From NCBI RefSeq assembly GCF_003363265.1, contig NZ_QRBF01000005.1, positions 252,571 to 316,570 on the forward strand: a stretch of DNA of 64,000 nt. The letters are read 5' to 3'. Numbering within the stretch: the first letter of the stretch is position 1; each line of letters begins with the position of its first letter. Positions 1-8,587 of the stretch are shown piece after piece. Source of the DNA: Dyella psychrodurans. GTDB lineage: Bacteria > Pseudomonadota > Gammaproteobacteria > Xanthomonadales > Rhodanobacteraceae. The translations under genes were made by a program, and so were the position numbers. Under the pieces are notes generated by a model. That model was not told where the DNA came from. It searched no databases and saw only the letters and a program-made list of their open reading frames with translations.

Positions 1-1151
1 ACACCACGTACACCTATACCAGCGTGGGAGCCAATGGCGTTCCGGCCGGTCTGACGCAAGTGGGTCCCGTGCAAGGCAGCGCCGGTAGCGGCCTGCATTA
101 CCTGACGGCCGGACAGTTCATTTCGAGCACGACGCAAAACGCCAAGCTGAGGCAGTTCTCGATTTACGCGCAGCAAAAGCTCGGTGACAGCTGGACCGCG
201 GGCGCCACGTTCTTCACCAGCGAGCTGACCGGCCTGCCGAACATCTACAACAACATCGACCAGCTGAAGGCATACCTCACCAACAAGGGCTACCCGAACG
301 CTGTGTTCCTCGGCCAGTACCTGATCACGCCGGGCAAGGACATCAACATTCCGGTGCAGTTGAACGGTGCCAACAGCCCGCTCACGATGGTCGATTTCCC
401 GAACAGCTACATCGGCTTCCCCTCGCTGCGACGCAAGATCTATCAGCTCAGCCTGACGATGGATCACGCCTACTCCGAGGAAGAGCCGTACTACCTGAGC
501 GCGTCCTACACGTGGCGTCATGAATTCGGCAACACGGATGGCACCACCAGCTATGCCGGCGGCACCGGCAACACCGGCGCCACCGGCTATGACAGCGGGT
601 TGAATGCCCCGGGCTTCCTGCAGGGTGCCGCAGGTAATCTGGGCGACGATATCCCGTCCACGGTGAAGGTGTTCGGCTATTACAAGTTCGCCCATCTGGA
701 CAACTTCCTGAAGGGTCTGCGCGTGGGTGGTGCGCTCACGTACTACGCGGGTGGTCCGATCGATTGCCAATCCCAATATCCGAACAACGGAACGCTGGCG
801 ATCGGCAGCAACCAGCTGGGCAACAACAACGCGTATTACTGCAACACGTTGTCTAACGTGTTGGCCGGCCAGTCTCCGATATCCAACACCATCAACTACA
901 CCCGCGGCAGCTACGGTCGTCTTCCGTCGTACAAGCAGGTGGACCTGGATGTTGGCTACGACTGGGCCTACGGCCCGAATGCCTTCTCGCTGGATTTGAA
1001 GGTGCTCAACCTGTTCAACAGCAACACCGTTACCTCGTACATCACCAACATGAGCAACGGCAACGGGCAGTTCAACCCCAACTTCATGCAGCCCAATACG
1101 TTCCAGCAACCGCGCACCGGCGAGTTGGTGTTCCGTTGGCAGTTCCACTGA
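1..1151 (+). CDS. TonB-dependent receptor, C-terminal part (5' end outside window)
   Basis: The reading frame is open to the left edge, so this is the last ~383 residues of a larger protein. The sequence alternates short aromatic-rich strands with Gly/Asn/Ser/Thr-rich loops. It ends in a typical barrel tail: a YKQVDLDVGYDW strand, then an LDLKVLNLFNSN segment and a final GELVFRWQFH strand. In TonB-dependent outer-membrane receptors the penultimate segment often reads 'v.NlfN', as here. Such receptors import siderophores, carbohydrates or other large ligands using TonB energy; the plug and TonB box that would hint at the ligand lie outside the window. A terminal His instead of Phe/Trp is slightly unusual. 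A strong terminator follows directly, so the gene ends its transcript here. Confidence 0.8.
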   Translation, partial: TTYTYTSVGANGVPAGLTQVGPVQGSAGSGLHYLTAGQFISSTTQNAKLRQFSIYAQQKLGDSWTAGATFFTSELTGLPNIYNNIDQLKAYLTNKGYPNAVFLGQYLITPGKDINIPVQLNGANSPLTMVDFPNSYIGFPSLRRKIYQLSLTMDHAYSEEEPYYLSASYTWRHEFGNTDGTTSYAGGTGNTGATGYDSGLNAPGFLQGAAGNLGDDIPSTVKVFGYYKFAHLDNFLKGLRVGGALTYYAGGPIDCQSQYPNNGTLAIGSNQLGNNNAYYCNTLSNVLAGQSPISNTINYTRGSYGRLPSYKQVDLDVGYDWAYGPNAFSLDLKVLNLFNSNTVTSYITNMSNGNGQFNPNFMQPNTFQQPRTGELVFRWQFH

Positions 1152-1180
1152 TGGTTTGACGCTGTACTCGCGTTAACATC

Positions 1181-1222
1181 GATGCCTCCATGTTCCAGCG
1201 GACATGGAGGCATCTTTGTTTT
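1181..1222 (+). terminator. Rho-independent terminator after the receptor gene
   Basis: A perfect 13-bp stem (GATGCCTCCATGT at 1181-1193 with ACATGGAGGCATC at 1202-1214), an 8-nt loop, then TTTGTTTT. The only upstream ATG (1182) of the next reading frame lies inside this stem, which argues against it as a start codon. Confidence 0.9.
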
Positions 1223-1265
1223 ACCTGGTAGCGTGTATGCAAGCGCAGTGCGTTCGGAGGCGAAT

Positions 1266-2855
1266 TTGAATCCGCTATTGCAAGGCCTGGACCCCGCCGC
1301 GGCGAATCGCGTGATGGCGGCGGCGCAGGCATTGGAGATGCATCGCCCGGATCAGGCGGCCAGCCAATTGGCGCCCGTGCTGGGCAGCCATCCGGATCAT
1401 CCCGAAGTTTTGCGTCTGCATGCGAGTTTGCTGAGCATGCGCGGGGAACACCGCGCGGCTTTGCGCGACATGCATCGCGCGCTGGAGCAGCGCCCGCAAG
1501 AAGCGCTGTACCACAACGCATTTGCCATCTTTCTCGCCGAGGCGGGCGAACTCGATCAGGCGATCGAGGGTTTGCGTCGCGCCTGCGAACTTCAGCCGGG
1601 CTTTGTCATGGCCTGGTACAACCTCGGCCTGTTCTTGACGCGCAGCGCACGCTTTGACGAAGCGAGAGACGCACTGCGCCGTGCCGTCACCCTGGCGCCG
1701 GACTATGCGGCGGCGCGCGCGCAACTCGCCGACCTGTTGCGCATGGACAATTTCCGCGACGAAGCCATCGCCGAATATCGAACGCTGCTCGCGGAGCAAC
1801 CCTGGGCGGGCATGGCGTGGTGGGGCCTGGCGGAAATCAAGACGCTGCGCCTGGACACGAGCGACAGCGACGCCATCCAACGCGCACTCGCGCATCCGCG
1901 CGCCAACGACGGCGACCGCATCGCGATGGGTTTCGCCCTGGCCAAGGCGCTGGACGATCAAGGCCGTTACGCCGAATCCCTGCAGGCGTTGGCTGCCGCG
2001 AATGACATCGCTCGCAGGCACAGGACATGGAACGCAGCGACAGTGGCCGCGCAGATCGACTCGATCCGATCCGCGCCCTGCACCGCCGATGCCGGGCAAG
2101 ACCTCGGCTCGGAAGTGATTTTCATCGTGGGCATGCCGCGTTCGGGATCGACATTGATCGAACAAATCCTCGCGTCGCATTCCAGCGTCGAGGGCGCCGC
2201 CGAGTTGACCGACCTGCCCTTGCTTATCGGAGAAGAGTCGAACCGGCGCAAAAAACCGTATCCGAAGTGGCTCGCGGACATGAGCACGGAAGATTGGCGG
2301 CAACTGGGACAGCGTTATCTGGAACGAACCGCGCGCTGGCGTAAGCATCGCCCGATGTTTACCGACAAGTTGCCCAACAACTGGATGCACATCGGCATGA
2401 TCCGCGCGATGCTGCCTGGCGCACGCATTGTCGTCAGTCGTCGCGATGCGCTCGAAACCTGTTTCTCGTGCTACCGGCAATACTTTCCCGGCAACGACTA
2501 CACGCGCACGTTCTCCGATCTGGCCTCGTACTGGCGCAGCTTCGATGCCGCTGCGAGTTATTGGGCCCAGAAAGATCCGGTGCGCGTCTACCAACATGCG
2601 TACGAAGACCTGATTAAAGACCCTGAAACGCAAATTCGTGGATTGCTCGCATTCTGCGGCTTGCCATTCGAGGAAACATGCCTGCGTTTCAACGAAACGC
2701 AGCGCGTCGTCGGTACACCCAGTGCCATGCAAGTGCGGCAACCGCTGCGCACTGATACGGCACGCGCGCCACGCTACGGCGACTTGTTGAATCCGTTGCG
2801 TCAGGCACTTGGTCTTCCCGCGATGGATCATCGGAATCCGCATAAACCGGAATAG
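1266..2855 (+). CDS. TPR-repeat sulfotransferase family protein
   Basis: A two-part protein of about 529 residues. The N-terminal half (~1-230) is alpha-helical with TPR-like repeats (for example ALYHNAFAIFLAEAGELDQA and MAWYNLGLFLTRSARFDEA). The C-terminal half is a Sulfotransfer_3-type domain that starts with the 5'-phosphosulfate-binding loop FIVGMPRSGSTLIEQIL at about residues 286-302 and later has IVVSRRDALETCFSCY, matching the 3'-phosphate-binding region. Family members transfer sulfate from PAPS; the acceptor cannot be read from the sequence. I chose the TTG at 1266 because GGAGG (1256-1260) sits 5 nt upstream. A GTG at 1248 is an alternative. The ATG at 1182 is within the preceding terminator hairpin. 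Confidence 0.85.
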   Translation: MNPLLQGLDPAAANRVMAAAQALEMHRPDQAASQLAPVLGSHPDHPEVLRLHASLLSMRGEHRAALRDMHRALEQRPQEALYHNAFAIFLAEAGELDQAIEGLRRACELQPGFVMAWYNLGLFLTRSARFDEARDALRRAVTLAPDYAAARAQLADLLRMDNFRDEAIAEYRTLLAEQPWAGMAWWGLAEIKTLRLDTSDSDAIQRALAHPRANDGDRIAMGFALAKALDDQGRYAESLQALAAANDIARRHRTWNAATVAAQIDSIRSAPCTADAGQDLGSEVIFIVGMPRSGSTLIEQILASHSSVEGAAELTDLPLLIGEESNRRKKPYPKWLADMSTEDWRQLGQRYLERTARWRKHRPMFTDKLPNNWMHIGMIRAMLPGARIVVSRRDALETCFSCYRQYFPGNDYTRTFSDLASYWRSFDAAASYWAQKDPVRVYQHAYEDLIKDPETQIRGLLAFCGLPFEETCLRFNETQRVVGTPSAMQVRQPLRTDTARAPRYGDLLNPLRQALGLPAMDHRNPHKPE

Positions 2856-3663
2856 CTCGCGGTGACGCAGCGCTTGGTTTGATGCACGGATGAAACGTCC
2901 CAACGATTTCAGCTTGCGTTGGCGGGCTTCCGCCGATGTCCTTATGCCGTGCCCCCGGGCGCGGGCGTTTGTGCTTGTAGAACTGGATTTACTGCCCGAT
3001 TTTTTGCAGGTGCAAAACCCGTAAGTCCGCGATTAATTAGATCGATCCAAGTTATTTGCTGTCACGCAGCATGGTCATCACAAAATTTTCATGCACATCA
3101 ACAAGATACATTTAGAAAATCTAAATTTGAATCGATATAAATTTTCATTGACATAGCCTTTTTCGTGCCCTATTCATAGCCCACCCGCGACCTTCGGTCC
3201 AACGTTGTCATTGGATTTTGGATCGATTGAAAGATCGATGATCGAAGGGCTCCGGGACGGTGCGGCGAGGCGTTATCCGCCTGCGGCATGCGCCGGTAGT
3301 GGGGTCGGTTTTCGTATCTCTGAAAAGCAGTGCCGGAGGGTCATGGCAGCAGCCATGGCTCAGGGTGAGTTCGTGCTCTCAAAAAGCATCACGCATGAGG
3401 CACGACAGCTAACAAGCCGAAAGGCAGGGGGATCCATGTATCGCAAGAGCGCGCCATGCGCGGCAACCGAAGTGACATCGACCGAAGTGACACCGACGTT
3501 CAGCGACTTGCCTTTGCAGCGCTAAGCCAAAGGGTGCCGCGACAAGCCTTTGATGCCGCAGCACCTTCGCAACCTCACTTCTCAGCAGCGCCGAATGCCT
3601 GTGGCCACGCGGTGTCATTGGGGCATGTAGGGCAGTCAGCGCGTTTCCGTCCAATTTCGTTTT
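2856..3663. other. Long intergenic region upstream of the GH18 gene
   Basis: About 800 bp without a convincing gene. The part 3040-3180 is clearly AT-rich against a GC-rich background, and the part 3230-3640 is GC-rich with small hairpins (AGGCG-TTATC-CGCCT near 3270; CATGGC-AGCA-GCCATG at 3342-3357) and a short direct repeat of CGAAGTGACA near 3465-3495. Open frames here have no recognisable domain. It could be a long structured 5' leader, but no known riboswitch consensus was matched. Confidence 0.5.
3148..3176 (+). promoter_or_regulatory. Candidate sigma-70-like promoter for the GH18 gene
   Basis: TTGACA at 3148-3153, a 17-nt spacer, then TATTCA at 3171-3176, in the AT-rich stretch. The -35 is consensus; the -10 matches the consensus only partly. 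If used, the GH18 mRNA would carry a leader of roughly 490 nt. Confidence 0.4.
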
Positions 3664-3676
3664 GGAGAGCGTGTCC

Positions 3677-5659
3677 ATGAAGCATTCGAAGGATCAGTAT
3701 TCGCGGTTGCGTCGCACATCGTCGCTGCTGCTTGTTGTTTCGGCGCTTGCATTCGCATGCGGAAGCGTGAGTGCTCAAACCACGGGTTACACCGGCATTT
3801 ATGGTGGCGGCCCGTTGTACAAGCACGTAGCGAGCAATATCTCGGAGATCGAAAACTCCGGTTTCACGGAAGTGATCGTGTGGAGCGTCGAGGTGAGTTC
3901 CGCGGGCGACCTCAACCTCAACGGCGAATTCCCGTTGACGTCCGGCGGCACGTATGTGGGCAACAACACATGGCCGTCGTTCGCGGCCGATCTGGTGACC
4001 ATGAAGCAGGGAACGCCCAAGCGCATCACCCTCAGCATTGGTTCGTCGAACGTGGGGGATTTCCAGGACATCAAGGCCTTGGTCAATTCGCAAGGTACGG
4101 GATCGAGCAGCATCCTCTACAAGGATTTCCAGGCGCTGAAGGCTGCATTGCCTTCCGTCGATGCGATCGATTTCGACGACGAGAACAGCTACGACGCGGC
4201 GTCGACCGAAGCCTTTGCGGTGATGCTGGGCAACCTCGGCTATCACGTGACGATATCCCCGTACACCAACGCCTCGTATTGGACGTCGGTCGTTTCGCAG
4301 ATCAACACCACGCTTCCCGGTACGGTCGATGGCGTCCATCTGCAGACTTACTCGGGTGGCGCAGGCAACAGTCCGTGCTCGGGCTGGAGTTTCGGATCGG
4401 TGCCGGTTTATCCCGGCGTTTGGGATAGCAACGACACGCCTCCGCAAGCGCAAAGCCAGATGAGCAGCTGGCACTCTCAGTGCAGCATCACCGGCGGCTT
4501 CCTGTGGTTGTACGACGACATTGTCGGCAAGACGTACAACGGCGGAGACGAAACGGCCGCCTACGCCAGCGCCATCAATAACGGCGTGGGAGGAAGCACG
4601 ACGACGACCGGCGTGTACGGCATCTACACCGATGGAACGTCGTTCACCACCGGCGGCCTGGATGGCAACGGTTACGCCTACTCCGCCAACCTGCTGGGCA
4701 GCTCGCAGACCTGGAACGGCGATACCTTCAGCTTCGGTGCGGCCAACACCGCCAACGCCCTGAGCGGCGGCACCATCACGCCTACGCAAGGGCAGTACAG
4801 CGAATTGAGCCTGCTTGCGACCGGCCTCAACGGTGGCCAGACAGCGCAGACGTTCATGGTCGACTACACCGATGGCAGCAGCACGGTCATCAGCCAAAGC
4901 ATGAGCGACTGGTTCAGTCCGCAAAGCTATCCCGGCGAATCGAACGCCGTGACGATGGCGTATCGCGACACCAGCAGCGGCGGCAAGGATAGCCGCACGT
5001 TCTACTTGTACGGCTACGCGTTCCCGATCGACAGCACCAAGACGGTCAAGAGCATCGCGCTGCCGAACAACCGCAACGTGGCGGTGCTTTCTTATGTGTT
5101 GAGCAATCCGACCATCAATGCGACGTCGGTGAGTCTCGCATCGGCCTTCAATCGCACCGCCATCTACAACGACGGAGCCACCTTCTCGTCCACCGGCGGC
5201 GTGGATGGCGTGGGCGATGCGTATTCGGCACAGTTGCTGGGATCGTCGCTGGAATACAACGACGTGCTGTACCACTTCGGCAGCGCCAACGCCGCCAACG
5301 ACGTCAGCGCGTCGGGACAGACGATCACCTTGCCGTCGGGCCAGTTCTCCGGCCTGCAATTGCTGGCAGCCGCCATGAATGGAAGCCAGACCTCGCAAAC
5401 CTTCACCGTCACCTACACCGACGGCACGCAATCGACCTTCACCCAAAGCATCAGCGACTGGTTCACTCCCCAGAGCTATGCCGGCGAATTGCAGGCCGCC
5501 GTGGAGCCCTACCGCGACACCTACAGCGGTGGCCGCGATAGCCGCACCTTCTATCTCTACAACTACAAATTCAATTTGAACAACGCCAAGACCGTTCAGA
5601 GCATCAAGCTGCCGAACAACACCAATGTGCAGATCATGGCGATGACGCTGGTGCAGTAA
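3677..5659 (+). CDS. Secreted GH18-type (chitinase-like) protein with duplicated C-terminal domain
   Basis: The protein (660 aa) starts with a signal peptide (basic MKHSKDQYSRLRR, hydrophobic LLLVVSALAFA, likely cleaved near SVSAQ). An N-terminal domain of about 260 residues contains DAIDFDDE at 162-169, an exact match to the GH18 catalytic pattern DxxDxDxE with Glu169 as candidate acid/base. The rest is two tandem ~160-residue repeats (about 308-470 and 483-660). Each has an (I/Y)YxDG start, a Ser-Asp-Trp-Phe motif (SDWFSPQSY, then SDWFTPQSY) and a PYRDT/DSRTFYLY block. Such repeats probably bind carbohydrate or serve as cell-surface modules; that is inference. ATG 3677 has GGAGAG 7 nt upstream; a TTG at 3662 is in frame. 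A terminator follows. The substrate is unknown: chitin, peptidoglycan or N-glycans are possible. Confidence 0.75.
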   Translation: MKHSKDQYSRLRRTSSLLLVVSALAFACGSVSAQTTGYTGIYGGGPLYKHVASNISEIENSGFTEVIVWSVEVSSAGDLNLNGEFPLTSGGTYVGNNTWPSFAADLVTMKQGTPKRITLSIGSSNVGDFQDIKALVNSQGTGSSSILYKDFQALKAALPSVDAIDFDDENSYDAASTEAFAVMLGNLGYHVTISPYTNASYWTSVVSQINTTLPGTVDGVHLQTYSGGAGNSPCSGWSFGSVPVYPGVWDSNDTPPQAQSQMSSWHSQCSITGGFLWLYDDIVGKTYNGGDETAAYASAINNGVGGSTTTTGVYGIYTDGTSFTTGGLDGNGYAYSANLLGSSQTWNGDTFSFGAANTANALSGGTITPTQGQYSELSLLATGLNGGQTAQTFMVDYTDGSSTVISQSMSDWFSPQSYPGESNAVTMAYRDTSSGGKDSRTFYLYGYAFPIDSTKTVKSIALPNNRNVAVLSYVLSNPTINATSVSLASAFNRTAIYNDGATFSSTGGVDGVGDAYSAQLLGSSLEYNDVLYHFGSANAANDVSASGQTITLPSGQFSGLQLLAAAMNGSQTSQTFTVTYTDGTQSTFTQSISDWFTPQSYAGELQAAVEPYRDTYSGGRDSRTFYLYNYKFNLNNAKTVQSIKLPNNTNVQIMAMTLVQ

Positions 5660-5769
5660 TCCCACATCCACGCGCGGGAGGCGACGTCCACGCCGATCCA
5701 GGCCGTAGCTTCCCCTGCGTGGCCGTGCTGATCGTGAAGAAAGTTCCCGGTAATTCACCCACTGGTGAG

Positions 5770-5801
5770 CCAGCGAAGTCTCCCCTTCGCTGGTTTTTTT
5801 T
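5770..5801 (+). terminator. Rho-independent terminator after the GH18 gene
   Basis: A 9-bp perfect stem CCAGCGAAG (5770-5778)/CTTCGCTGG (5785-5793) followed by eight T (5794-5801). Confidence 0.9.
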
Positions 5802-6175
5802 GCGCGATTCCGGCAACGCTTATCGACTTGGCTGTCAACACAAGTCCGCGTCGCCTGACAGATGACGTGCCGCTTTTATGCGAAGGTTCGAAAGTCGGGC
5901 GTGTCCATCCGGCTTTGATGACACCGACACGCCCGACATGAGTGAAGTAGCGCGGATCGCCTGGGCGCCAACCCAAACGATCCGCTGGCCACAACCAACG
6001 AAGGACGTTGACCATGGTTATGTTCGATCATACGGCACGCACGCTCACGCGTGACCCCGCCAAGCCGCTTTTTGTACTACTTCACCGCCGCTCATACTGG
6101 ACGGCGTCGGGCCACAATGGGCACACGTAGAAAACGGTACCGGAAAGTTCCAACACTACGTGCAGGATTTTTCCT

Positions 6176-6214
6176 GTAGCCCTTCGCGCCACGCGCAATA
6201 CGTGGCGCGACCTA
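6176..6214. repeat. GTAG-headed palindromic REP-like element
   Basis: A perfect 9-bp hairpin CGCGCCACG (6185-6193)/CGTGGCGCG (6201-6209) flanked by GTAG (6176-6179) and CTAC (6211-6214). GTAG-headed palindromes are a known repeat style in Stenotrophomonas and relatives. The rest of the 5802-6232 gap holds no gene I can support. Confidence 0.6.
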
Positions 6215-6232
6215 CGGTAATGGACGAGGCCC

Positions 6233-6502
6233 ATGAATCCCCCCAATCACACCCTGTTCGACGCGGGCAGCTACGTGCTGTCCCAGGATCACTACGACGA
6301 TCTGTGCATGATCCGCGACAAGCTGCTTTTAATGGCGCAGCTCGCCGGCACCGCCACCACGAACGGCGATCACGACACCATCCTTTTCATCAACCGCAGC
6401 ATGATCGGGCAACTCTTCGCCGATCTGAGCTTTCAGATGGGCGATGTGTTGAAGACCGTCAAACACGCTTCAACGTGTGCGGATCTGGCGCAGGCACATT
6501 GA
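6233..6502 (+). CDS. Small XAC0095-like protein
   Basis: An 89-residue soluble protein with no signal peptide or membrane segment. The pattern 'Y.L....Y..L...RDKL.LM..LA' in the first 40 residues resembles the XAC0095-like small proteins that are common in Xanthomonadales and have no known function. The second half is a short helical segment ending in ADLAQAH. It stands alone: a REP-like palindrome lies just upstream and an intergenic repeat downstream. The family assignment is by eye and tentative; reality of the gene is supported by a short compact frame with sensible composition. Confidence 0.55.
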   Translation: MNPPNHTLFDAGSYVLSQDHYDDLCMIRDKLLLMAQLAGTATTNGDHDTILFINRSMIGQLFADLSFQMGDVLKTVKHASTCADLAQAH

Positions 6503-6582
6503 ACAACGGCGGACAAAATCAGCCTGAAAATCAGGAAAAAGCGCCACCCATTCCCTGAGCATCACATCCCGGCTATTTTTGC

Positions 6583-6639
6583 CCGTCATTCCGGCGAAGG
6601 CCGGAGGCGCTTCACAACAGCGAAGCTGGTCATCCAGTG
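6583..6639. repeat. Interspersed intergenic repeat, family A (single arm)
   Basis: It begins CGTCATTCCGGCGAAGGCCGG and continues through CGCTTCACAACAGCGAAGC to GGTCATCCAGTG. Nearly the same ~55 nt recurs at 17541-17595, and the CGTCAT(T/C)CC...GGCCGGA core recurs at 57921-58024. It is not protein-coding. Confidence 0.75.
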
Positions 6640-6741
6640 TCGTCACCCTCCAGACGTGCCCTTATCCCGCCGCCTTCTCAAAAAACGTATGATGTCCCGT
6701 CATACAAGGCAGATCACTCCTCCAAATCAGGATCGGTGAAT

Positions 6742-7404
6742 ATGGCAACCGAACTTCACACGTTCATCCATCTGCTCTTCATCGGCGTGGTAGCGCTGTT
6801 CCCGGTGGTCAATCCCATCGGCACCGCCTTCGTGGTGATGCCCTACTTCGCACAACTGGACGAAGCCGGCAAAGAGCAAGCCGTGCGCAAGATCACGATG
6901 TACGCGTTCTTCATCTGCACCGTGACGCTGATCGCCGGCGCGTGGATCCTGAAACTGTTTGGCCTATCGATCCCCGTGGTGCGCCTGGCAGGCGGCATCA
7001 TGATCTGCAAAATGGGCTGGGAATTCCTCTCATCCGACAAAGATGACAGCGCCGACAGCAGCAAAGACGTCAACACGACGAAACACCGCAGCATCGAAAA
7101 CCAACTGTTCTATCCCCTGACGTTTCCACTAACCACGGGCGCAGGAACGATCTCGGTGCTGCTAACCCTGAGCGCACACGGCGCGGATGCCGACCTGCGC
7201 CAACTGGCATTCAACATGACAGCCATTCTTCTGGCCATCATTGTGATGTGCGTGCTGGTGTACGTGTTCTTCCTCAACACGCAACGCATCGAGCGTTATC
7301 TTGGCTCCCAGGGAGAGCGGATTTTCAATCGGTTGATAGCGTTCTTTATTTTTTGCGTTGGATTGCAGATCGCCGTTACAGGACTTAAGACGCTCTTTAC
7401 TTGA
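6742..7404 (+). CDS. MarC family integral membrane protein
   Basis: A 220-residue protein with about six hydrophobic helices and the typical MarC/UPF0056 N-terminus (LLFIGVVALFPVVNPIGTAF), the FGLSIPVVRLAGGIMI segment and the PLTFPLTTGAGTIS segment. MarC proteins sit in the inner membrane; the old link to multiple antibiotic resistance has not held up and their transport substrate is unknown. I chose ATG 6742 because the hydrophobic N-terminus begins right after it; a longer frame from 6637 would add 35 polar residues derived from the upstream repeat. It stands alone, with an 84-bp gap to the next gene. Confidence 0.85.
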   Translation: MATELHTFIHLLFIGVVALFPVVNPIGTAFVVMPYFAQLDEAGKEQAVRKITMYAFFICTVTLIAGAWILKLFGLSIPVVRLAGGIMICKMGWEFLSSDKDDSADSSKDVNTTKHRSIENQLFYPLTFPLTTGAGTISVLLTLSAHGADADLRQLAFNMTAILLAIIVMCVLVYVFFLNTQRIERYLGSQGERIFNRLIAFFIFCVGLQIAVTGLKTLFT

Positions 7405-7488
7405 GGCGGCGACAACATCAGCGCGCCGCACTAGCAAAAGCAGGTTACGCAAGGCAATCGTAACTGTGAACAATGAAGGGGGATAGTA

Positions 7489-8286
7489 ATGAGCTCGCCA
7501 AAAAAGAAGGGCGACAAAACTGTGGTGGACGCTGAACGTGATGCTTCGCACGTGCTCATTGAAAGTTGGCAGCACTTGCACGCCCAGTTCGAAGAAACCC
7601 GTGATACCGGCTGGATCTTTCGCGGTGTGTCATCGCCCGAACATCGTTTGATTCCGTCGATCGGACGCGAAAAGGTGTATGGGACATATGATGCCGAGCG
7701 CGAACAGCGGCTATTTGAGGAGTTTAAGTTACGCGCGGTCGCCTTAGTTAGCGACTATCGCTTCAACGACTGGACCTGGCTTGCGTATGCGCAACATATC
7801 GGAGTGCCGACGCGATTGCTCGACTGGACGGTTAGCCCGTTGGTTGCGTTGTACTTTGCACTGGAGTCCGACAGCGACACGGACCGTGTTATCTACGCCG
7901 TGAAGTACTCGCACTACATCTTTGAAGTTGATCATCGCAATACCAGTCCATTCTCGAACACCGAAGTAGGCCGTTTTACAGCGCCCTTAGCGTTTGATCG
8001 TATCCGTGCGCAGCGCGGTGTTTTCACGATCCATCCCACACCGACAAAGATCTTTGCCCCGAAGGGGCTTAAGAGCTTCCTCATCCCTAGTGCGATGGTG
8101 CATGACTTCCGCCGCCGATTATTCAAGTACGGCGTGGACCACTGGTACGTCTATCCCGATGCCAAGGGGCTCGGTCAGCAGCTTGCCTGGCAATTCAAGA
8201 ACAAAGTCGGGCTGGGACTCGTCACCGACACCGGCGCGTCCGGGAACAAGGCGTCGCCCAAGAAGGCCAAGCGCAGCACAGCATAG
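7489..8286 (+). CDS. FRG domain protein (first copy)
   Basis: The 265-residue protein has the features that define the FRG domain: WIFRGVSSPEHRLIPSIGR (the F-R-G signature followed by L-x-P-S/T) and, about 60 residues later, the AQHIGVPTRLLDWTVSPLVALYFAL motif region. The C-terminus is a basic Lys/Ala-rich tail. FRG proteins occur in mobile and phage-related regions and have no established biochemistry. AAGGGGGA sits 5-6 nt before ATG 7489. The gene ends in a hairpin shared with the convergent neighbour. It differs strongly from the second FRG protein at 8588-9679, so the two are not a recent duplication. Confidence 0.8.
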   Translation: MSSPKKKGDKTVVDAERDASHVLIESWQHLHAQFEETRDTGWIFRGVSSPEHRLIPSIGREKVYGTYDAEREQRLFEEFKLRAVALVSDYRFNDWTWLAYAQHIGVPTRLLDWTVSPLVALYFALESDSDTDRVIYAVKYSHYIFEVDHRNTSPFSNTEVGRFTAPLAFDRIRAQRGVFTIHPTPTKIFAPKGLKSFLIPSAMVHDFRRRLFKYGVDHWYVYPDAKGLGQQLAWQFKNKVGLGLVTDTGASGNKASPKKAKRSTA

Positions 8287-8331
8287 GGACGGAGTTAGTT
8301 AAATCCATCTCAGCTTAACTATCTCCGTCCC
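8286..8331. terminator. Shared hairpin between convergent genes
   Basis: GGGACGGAGTTAGTTAA (8286-8302) pairs imperfectly with TTAACTATCTCCGTCCC (8315-8331). The stem covers the last base of the stop codon of the upstream gene and the stop of the minus-strand gene. There is no clear T-run, so this is a probable but not classical bidirectional terminator. Confidence 0.5.
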
Positions 8332-8550
8332 CAAATCACTCAAATCACTGCCGATGTAAGTAATGTGGTCGTTGTCCACGCTCACGCCGTGGAGGTTTCG
8401 CCGTTCGAAATCCGAACCAATCGTGGAGGCATTCTTCAACGTGAGCGTGGTGGCAGGACCATTGAGAATCAACTCACCGAACATGGACTTGCCGTCGGGC
8501 AAAGTAAAAGAGCCATGGAACGATGAAGCCTCTTTCCTTGCCTTGATCAT
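8299..8550 (-). CDS. Small protein resembling an ApeA N-terminal domain
   Basis: 83 residues: a beta-rich pattern SFHGSFTLPDGKSMFGELILNG..TTLTLKNAS. It resembles the start of ApeA-like abortive-infection proteins, where a short beta domain precedes a HEPN RNase. Here no HEPN domain follows: the frame stops at 8299. It could therefore be a truncated remnant or a stand-alone small protein. It lies on the minus strand just downstream of the second FRG gene (38-nt gap), so the two are probably co-transcribed. The family link is by eye and weak. Confidence 0.45.
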   Translation of the reverse strand: MIKARKEASSFHGSFTLPDGKSMFGELILNGPATTLTLKNASTIGSDFERRNLHGVSVDNDHITYIGSDLSDLGTEIVKLRWI

Positions 8551-8587
8551 CTCTTTCCCTCAAATCGTTTATCGAATGCTCTGCCCA

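Noticed and set aside
1275-2903. A 542-codon minus-strand frame
   Set aside because: Antisense shadow of the TPR-sulfotransferase gene; no domain or start signal.
3230-3660. c-di-GMP riboswitch upstream of the GH18 gene
   Set aside because: A segment with CCGGTAG.GGGG looked similar, but the conserved core (the GGGACGCAAAGCC-type block) is absent.
3575-5758. A 727-codon open frame on the minus strand
   Set aside because: It lies exactly antisense to the GH18-type gene; the composition (Arg/His/Val-rich) is what codon bias of the real gene produces in the complementary frame.
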